DNA of 9,840 nucleotides from the NCBI GenBank assembly GCA_031273705.1, contig JAISRJ010000220.1, positions 1-9,840 of the forward strand, read 5' to 3'. The notes below the pieces were generated by a model. The model saw only the letters and a list, made by a program, of their open reading frames with translations. It was not told the origin of the DNA and did no database searches. This document shows positions 6,800 through 9,840 of the stretch, piece by piece; within the stretch, counting starts at the first letter, position 1; every line of letters begins with the position of its first letter. The position numbers and the translations under genes are program-made. Source of the DNA: Clostridiales bacterium. Its GTDB lineage: Bacteria; Bacillota; Clostridia; Lachnospirales; WQUN01.

Positions 6800-8716
6800 A
6801 TGTTGCTTTTATCGCCTGTCCAAATCGGCTCACTTCATCTGAAAAACCGCATGGTCATGGCTCCCATGGCCACGCATCTTGCGGCGGAAGATGGCTCCGT
6901 TACTGCGGTTCTCAAAGATTATTATGAAGAGCGTGCGCGTGGCGGTGTAGCTATGATCACACTGGAATCTTGTTTCATCAACCAGAACGGTCGCGGAGGC
7001 ATTCGCCGTCTGGGTCTGTATAAGGACAGCCTGATTCCGGGCATCAAGGAAGTCACCGATGTGATTCACGCTCACGACTCCAAAGTCTGCTGTGAGTTGC
7101 ACCATGGCGGGCCACAATGCAAGAGTTCCATCATAGGCGAGACGCCGCTTTGTGCTTCCGGTTCATTTTATCAACAAGGCGTCATTGACCCGCCGCGAAC
7201 TGTTTTGCGGGAAGAGATGCCGGCACTGATTGATGCCTTTGCACTGGCTGCGGAGCGCGCTGTCAAGGGCGGCTTTGATGCCATCATGTTGCACTTCGGG
7301 CATGGCTATCTGGTGAATAGCTTTCTCTCGCCACTGACAAACCGGCGTACGGACGAATACGGCGGTTCACTGGAGAACCGCATGCGCTTCCCGCTCGGAA
7401 TTGTGGATGCGGTTCGGCAGGAAGTCGGTCCGGATTTCCCCCTCATCGCGCGTTTGAGCGCCGAGGACGGTCTTCGGGGGGGCATTGAATTGCCAGAAGC
7501 CGTGGAAATGGCAAAAATGCTCGAAAAAGCGTCCATTGACGGCATTCAGGTAACGGCAGGCATCCACCTGTCAATGGAAAAAATGGTACAGCCCATGTCT
7601 ATGCCGCGAGGAGTGCTGGTTCCATACGCGAAGGCGGTAAAAGACGCAGTGAAAATCCCTGTCGGCGCGGTTGGTCGTATCAACAATCCCGAGATTGCAG
7701 AGGACATTCTGCAAAAGGGTCTGGCGGATATCATTTACCTGGGCCGCGCGCTGATTGCCGACCCGTTTTTTCCGCAAAAGGTGATAGAAAACCACCCGCA
7801 GGACATCCGCCCCTGTATCGCCTGCTGTCAGGGCTGTAACGCGAAGCTGCATTTAAATGAGACCATAACCTGCTTCGGTAATCCCCGCGTGGGTCGTGAA
7901 GCGGAGTTCCCGACCGGAAACGCAAAAAGCTCTAAAAATATACTGGTTATCGGCGGCGGTCCGTCTGGCATGGAGGCTGCGTTGACTGCTGCACGGCGGG
8001 GATATCATGTGTGCCTGTATGAGCGCAACGGATATCTGGGTGGCCAGCTTCTGCTGGGGAGCAAGCCGCCGCAAAAAGGAGAAATTGAAAATTTGATTCT
8101 GATGACAGAACGTCAACTAATGGATCAAAAAGTACAGATATTTCTGAACAAAAAGTTGGATCTGGCGGATATCAAATCGCTAAATCCTGACGCTGTTATC
8201 GTTGCTGTGGGTGCGGAGCCGACTATTCCGCCGATAGAAGGTATTCATCAGCCACAAGTATTTACGTCCGATGACGTGTTGCTAAACCCCGGACTCGTGA
8301 AGGAACGTGTGGTTCTGATCGGTGGCGGAGCGACCGGGTTGGAAACTGCCGAGTTACTGTCTCACGACGGATGTGCCGTCACTGTCGTTGAGTTGCTGCC
8401 TCATCTTGCTCAGGATCTGGAAAGCAATCGTCGCCGACTTGTGTTGGAGTCTTTGAGCGAAAAAGGCGTCCGCCTGATAGTCAATGCGAAAGTCAAAAGG
8501 ATCACGGACAGGGATGTTGTCATTGAGTGGTGCGGCAGTGAAACCGAGCTGCAAGCTAACTATGTGGTTCTGGCTACAGGAATCCGACCGCGGAAAGATT
8601 TTGAAAATCTCGAGGAAATCTTGGACATTCCCGTGTTTTTCGCCGGAAGCTGTATTCATCCGGGACCCGGCATTGATGCTGTTCGCGAAGGCTTTGAAGC
8701 GGGGTATTCCGTTTGA
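6800..8716 (+). CDS. NAD(P)H-dependent FMN/4Fe-4S/FAD ene-reductase (2,4-dienoyl-CoA reductase / BaiCD type)
   Basis: This is a 638-residue cytoplasmic flavoprotein with full three-domain architecture. Residues 1-335 are an Old Yellow Enzyme-like FMN barrel: KNRMVMAPMATHLAAEDG (15-32), ELHHGG (99-104), HFGHGYLVNSFLSP (165-178) with Tyr170 at the position of the proton-donor Tyr of E. coli FadH, RTDEYGGSLENR (183-194) and YLGRALIADP (313-322). Cys339, 342, 346 and 358 repeat the C-x2-C-x3-C-x11-C 4Fe-4S spacing of FadH; Cys343 is extra. Two nucleotide-binding sites follow: IGGGPSG (384-390) and IGGGATGLETAELL (507-520), then LATGIRPR (591-598). Electrons run NAD(P)H to FAD to Fe-S to FMN to an activated C=C bond. 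Length matches BaiCD (about 640). Substrate specificity is not readable: dienoyl-CoA, cinnamate-like enoates and steroid enones are all known for the family. ATG 6800 has GGAGG at 6786-6790. GC is higher than in the transport genes. Confidence 0.93.
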   Translation: MLLLSPVQIGSLHLKNRMVMAPMATHLAAEDGSVTAVLKDYYEERARGGVAMITLESCFINQNGRGGIRRLGLYKDSLIPGIKEVTDVIHAHDSKVCCELHHGGPQCKSSIIGETPLCASGSFYQQGVIDPPRTVLREEMPALIDAFALAAERAVKGGFDAIMLHFGHGYLVNSFLSPLTNRRTDEYGGSLENRMRFPLGIVDAVRQEVGPDFPLIARLSAEDGLRGGIELPEAVEMAKMLEKASIDGIQVTAGIHLSMEKMVQPMSMPRGVLVPYAKAVKDAVKIPVGAVGRINNPEIAEDILQKGLADIIYLGRALIADPFFPQKVIENHPQDIRPCIACCQGCNAKLHLNETITCFGNPRVGREAEFPTGNAKSSKNILVIGGGPSGMEAALTAARRGYHVCLYERNGYLGGQLLLGSKPPQKGEIENLILMTERQLMDQKVQIFLNKKLDLADIKSLNPDAVIVAVGAEPTIPPIEGIHQPQVFTSDDVLLNPGLVKERVVLIGGGATGLETAELLSHDGCAVTVVELLPHLAQDLESNRRRLVLESLSEKGVRLIVNAKVKRITDRDVVIEWCGSETELQANYVVLATGIRPRKDFENLEEILDIPVFFAGSCIHPGPGIDAVREGFEAGYSV

Positions 8717-8724
8717 TTGATAAA

Positions 8725-8731
8725 GAGGAGG
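8725..8731 (+). promoter_or_regulatory. RBS (GAGGAGG) that fixes the nitroreductase start
   Basis: GAGGAGG lies 9 bases after the ene-reductase stop. TTG 8740 is 8 bases downstream and GTG 8743 is 11 bases downstream. A TTG at 8713 that overlaps the upstream stop lies before this site, and ATG 8755 is too far away (23 bases). TTG 8740 is preferred on spacing. Confidence 0.65.
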
Positions 8732-8739
8732 TATTTAAT

Positions 8740-9336
8740 TTGGTGCTAAAGACTATGGATAACGAAGTGTTGCGCACGATACGTGCTCGAAGGAGTACGC
8801 GCAAGTTCACTGATGAGCAAATCTCACCCGAACAGCTTGATGCATTGCTTGAATCGGCAATTTGGGCACCTAGCGGCAGTAATAATCAAAGTTGGCTGTT
8901 TACTGCAATTCAGAATAAGAACATATTGGAAAAGTTAAACTCCATTGTCCGCGAGGGCTTTGCGCGGTATATCCCCGATGACGATTACCCTGGAAAACTT
9001 GCTGTAAGCGAGCATGCCAAACGTGACGATTATAACTTTTACTACCATGCCCCGACGCTGATAATCGCATCTAACAAACCGGGTTACGAAAACGCGATGG
9101 CAGACTGTGCATTGGCTTTAGAGAACATCTTCATAGCGGCGCAGTCACTCGGTTTGGGCAGTTGCTATATTAATCAACTGCATTGGTTGCGAGATGACTC
9201 CAGCGTTCGTGAATATTTGTTTAAGTTAGGTATACCGCGTGAACACACCATTTGCTCGTCAGCTGCGATAGGGTTTATTGAAACAAAATCGTCTGTTCCG
9301 CCGCGCAAAGATGGCACGATCAAACTTGTGAGATAA
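8740..9336 (+). CDS. Nitroreductase-family FMN-dependent NAD(P)H oxidoreductase
   Basis: This is a 198-residue soluble protein from TTG 8740 (197 from GTG 8743), typical for the nitroreductase fold (PF00881), which forms an FMN-binding homodimer. FMN-phosphate residues sit in RARRSTRKF (15-23). WAPSGSNNQSW (42-52) is the second FMN motif, with the usual Asn-x-Gln-Pro-Trp reading NNQSW here, so Ser replaces the common Pro. APTLI (104-108) and DCALALENIFIAAQSLGLGS (122-141) form the core helix and dimer interface. AAIGFIETKSSVPPRKDG (175-192) closes the fold. The family reduces nitro groups, quinones, enones or flavins, and some members perform dehydrogenation. No feature fixes the substrate. 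It begins 23 bases after the ene-reductase stop, so the two flavoproteins are probably translated from one message and may act on the same compound or on its redox partner. Confidence 0.9.
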   Translation: MVLKTMDNEVLRTIRARRSTRKFTDEQISPEQLDALLESAIWAPSGSNNQSWLFTAIQNKNILEKLNSIVREGFARYIPDDDYPGKLAVSEHAKRDDYNFYYHAPTLIIASNKPGYENAMADCALALENIFIAAQSLGLGSCYINQLHWLRDDSSVREYLFKLGIPREHTICSSAAIGFIETKSSVPPRKDGTIKLVR

Positions 9337-9342
9337 GATTTG

Positions 9343-9443
9343 CCGTGGGAGGGAGCTGTCACGCAGTGACTGAGGGAGTGATGTTCGCGCATTTGGGCAT
9401 CCCCTCCGCCGCCATCCGGTCCCCCTCCCTCATTGGAGGAGGT
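9343..9443. repeat. GC-rich palindromic intergenic element (REP/MITE-like)
   Basis: The stretch is rich in G-runs on its left and C-runs on its right. It contains a GTCAC-GCA-GTGAC hairpin (9358-9370), directly followed by TGAGGGAG (9371-9378), which recurs as the exact inverted copy CTCCCTCA at 9425-9432. The left GGGAGGGA (9347-9354) is matched by a CCCTCCC block near 9423-9429, and CCTCC/GGAGG (9424-9428 and 9435-9439) can form a further small hairpin. The wording 'ggagctgtcacgcagtgac' followed by 'tgagggag' resembles palindromic repeats I recall as many-copy intergenic elements in gut Clostridia. No ORF or transposase is inside. It begins a few bases after the nitroreductase stop and could act as a terminator or RNA-processing site. 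Confidence 0.55.
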
Positions 9444-9543
9444 AAAATCGTTTAAGCTCACCATTTTTGATGTTTAAGTTAACACATATGCGGCTATGCC
9501 GGGGTACGTGGCTTCACAACTAATTTATATCATAAAACTTGAC

Positions 9544-9581
9544 AAAAAATCCCCCTCGCAGTCATTGCGCCGCAAGGGATT
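9544..9581 (-). terminator. Rho-independent terminator on the minus strand
   Basis: Read on the minus strand, AATCC-CTTGCGG pairs with CTGCGAG and, after a GG bulge, with GGATT. This gives about 12 base pairs (two of them G-U) around an 8-base loop CGCAATGA, followed at once by a run of six T. The geometry is that of an intrinsic terminator for leftward transcription. It starts 16 bases after the stop codon of the small minus-strand frame at 9598-9684, which suggests that frame is the end of a transcribed gene. In the + direction the stem is preceded, not followed, by the homopolymer, so it would not stop the long operon. Confidence 0.7.
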
Positions 9582-9597
9582 ATAGAATCCTATATTC

Positions 9598-9684
9598 TTA
9601 CTCTGCTGCCAAACGGTAGCGGCGGCAGCCATCACAGTTTCCGTAAGGGGCGTTGCCGTTCGATTTTACACAGCCTTCTCGCAT
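9598..9684 (-). CDS. Small cysteine-bearing minus-strand ORF, possibly the remnant tail of a lost gene
   Basis: The frame encodes 28 residues from ATG (complement of 9682-9684) to TAA (complement of 9598-9600). It contains three cysteines, Cys5, Cys17 and Cys20, the last two as NCDGCRRYR, which looks like half of a metal-binding knuckle with a basic tail. The frame is open for ten codons upstream of the ATG, up to a TAA formed at the edge of an eight-A run (plus-strand T run 9709-9716). No ribosome binding site is visible before the ATG. The terminator just downstream supports it as a genuine gene end. It may be a very small protein, or the C-terminus of a decayed or frameshifted gene. I do not recognise the family. 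Confidence 0.35.
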   Translation of the reverse strand: MREGCVKSNGNAPYGNCDGCRRYRLAAE

Positions 9685-9732
9685 GTTTGCCCAAGCACCA
9701 TCTATAGCTTTTTTTTATACTATATATGAAAT

Positions 9733-9753
9733 TTCGATATTTGACTTCGATAT
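9733..9753 (+). promoter_or_regulatory. Direct repeat TTCGATAT x2, candidate operator
   Basis: TTCGATAT occurs at 9733-9740 and again at 9746-9753, 13 bases start to start, so the copies flank and overlap the -35 box at 9741-9746. The first copy overlaps the 8-base palindrome GAAATTTC (9728-9735). Such an arrangement is what a repressor or activator site at a promoter looks like, but the binding protein is unknown and the region is AT-rich enough that chance is possible. Confidence 0.4.
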
Positions 9754-9769
9754 AGCCGATGACTATAAT
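9741..9769 (+). promoter_or_regulatory. Near-consensus housekeeping sigma promoter, rightward
   Basis: The -35 box TTGACT (9741-9746) matches the consensus at 5 of 6 positions, the spacer is exactly 17 bases (9747-9763), and the -10 box TATAAT (9764-9769) is perfect. Transcription would start near 9776, giving a leader of about 30 bases before the ATG at 9806. It is the best promoter seen in the window and marks the start of a new transcription unit. Confidence 0.75.
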
Positions 9770-9805
9770 CAATATTAATAATTATCCCAACGTTCGCAGG
9801 AAAAA

Positions 9806-9840
9806 ATGTGTATTTGCGGCAAAAGCCGTTTTAATGCGGT
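9806..9840 (+). CDS. Start of an unidentified gene, truncated by the window edge
   Basis: An ATG at 9806 has AGGA at 9797-9800 with 5 bases between them, and lies about 30 bases after the predicted transcription start of the promoter at 9741-9769. The frame is open to the right edge and begins Met-Cys-Ile-Cys-Gly-Lys-Ser-Arg-Phe-Asn-Ala. Too little is present to assign a family. A short CGGC-AAAA-GCCG-TTTT hairpin falls inside the first codons. The promoter, leader and ribosome site support a real gene, but a later start is possible. Confidence 0.4.
   Translation, partial: MCICGKSRFNA

Larger units (their letters stand above)
9337..9805. other. Operon-end / divergent intergenic region
   Basis: These roughly 470 bases hold no long gene. 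In order they contain a GC-rich palindromic element (9343-9443), about 100 bases with nothing recognised apart from a small CGGC-TAT-GCCG hairpin at 9490-9500, a minus-strand terminator (9544-9581), a small minus-strand frame (9598-9684), and an AT-rich control region (9711-9790) with a + strand promoter. I see no classical + strand Rho-independent terminator after the nitroreductase gene; the palindromic element is the only nearby candidate. Confidence 0.7.

Noticed and set aside
6800..8716. Assigning the gene as baiCD or fadH
   Set aside because: Domain order and length fit both, but no other bai or beta-oxidation genes are in the window and the substrate residues cannot be judged without an alignment, so no symbol is given.
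9435..9472. GGAGGAGGT as a ribosome binding site for a small gene
   Set aside because: No start codon lies within a suitable distance. The next ATG (9470) opens only 17 codons. The purine run is better explained as part of the palindromic element.
9551..9598. Series of small inverted repeats, including AGAAT/ATTCT at 9584-9598, as a CRISPR or attachment site
   Set aside because: There is no regularly spaced repeat and no integrase or cas gene. The main stem is explained as a minus-strand terminator, and the AT-rich one is likely chance.
9817..9832. CGGC-AAAA-GCCG-TTTT as a + strand terminator ending a short RNA from the promoter at 9741
   Set aside because: The stem is only four pairs (five with a G-U), too weak for a typical terminator, and it lies within the first codons of an apparent gene.

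Overview
The window reads as a low-to-mid GC anaerobic Bacillota (Firmicutes), more likely Clostridia or possibly Negativicutes. This is inferred from strong AGGAGG-type ribosome binding sites, GTG and TTG starts, the gene families present (HAAT-type ABC importer, OFA-type MFS carrier, clostridial-type flavin/Fe-S ene-reductase), and a GC-rich palindromic intergenic element of a kind I recall from gut Clostridia genomes. No marker gene fixes the taxon.

Positions 1-9336 hold nine genes, all on the + strand with short gaps. In order they are: the C-terminal part of a TIM-barrel, glycoside-hydrolase-like protein (1-777, cut by the window edge); two ABC ATPases livG and livF (830-2329); the substrate-binding protein livK (2452-3609); two permeases livH and livM (3729-5494); an OFA-family MFS transporter (5517-6743); a three-domain FMN/4Fe-4S/FAD NAD(P)H-dependent ene-reductase of the 2,4-dienoyl-CoA reductase/BaiCD type (6800-8716); and a nitroreductase-family flavoprotein (8740-9336). 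A strong hairpin separates livK from livH, and livH-livM are tightly coupled.

A working hypothesis is one import-and-reduce unit. The complete LIV-type ABC importer and the MFS carrier would bring in, or exchange, an organic acid or amino-acid-like compound, and the two flavoproteins would reduce it, for example a C=C bond next to a carbonyl. The substrate cannot be read from the sequence. The ene-reductase has clearly higher GC than the transport genes, so the module may be composite.

The last 500 bases are a gene boundary. They hold a GC-rich palindromic repeat (about 9343-9443), a minus-strand Rho-independent terminator (9544-9581) just past a 28-residue cysteine-bearing minus-strand reading frame (9598-9684), and then a near-consensus housekeeping promoter on the + strand (9741-9769) overlapped by a direct repeat. 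This promoter leads into a new + strand gene that starts at about 9806 and runs off the window.

No tRNA, rRNA, CRISPR array, transposase or riboswitch was recognised. I see no wholly new system. The most interesting items are the combined uptake/reduction cluster and the regulatory structure at the right end.
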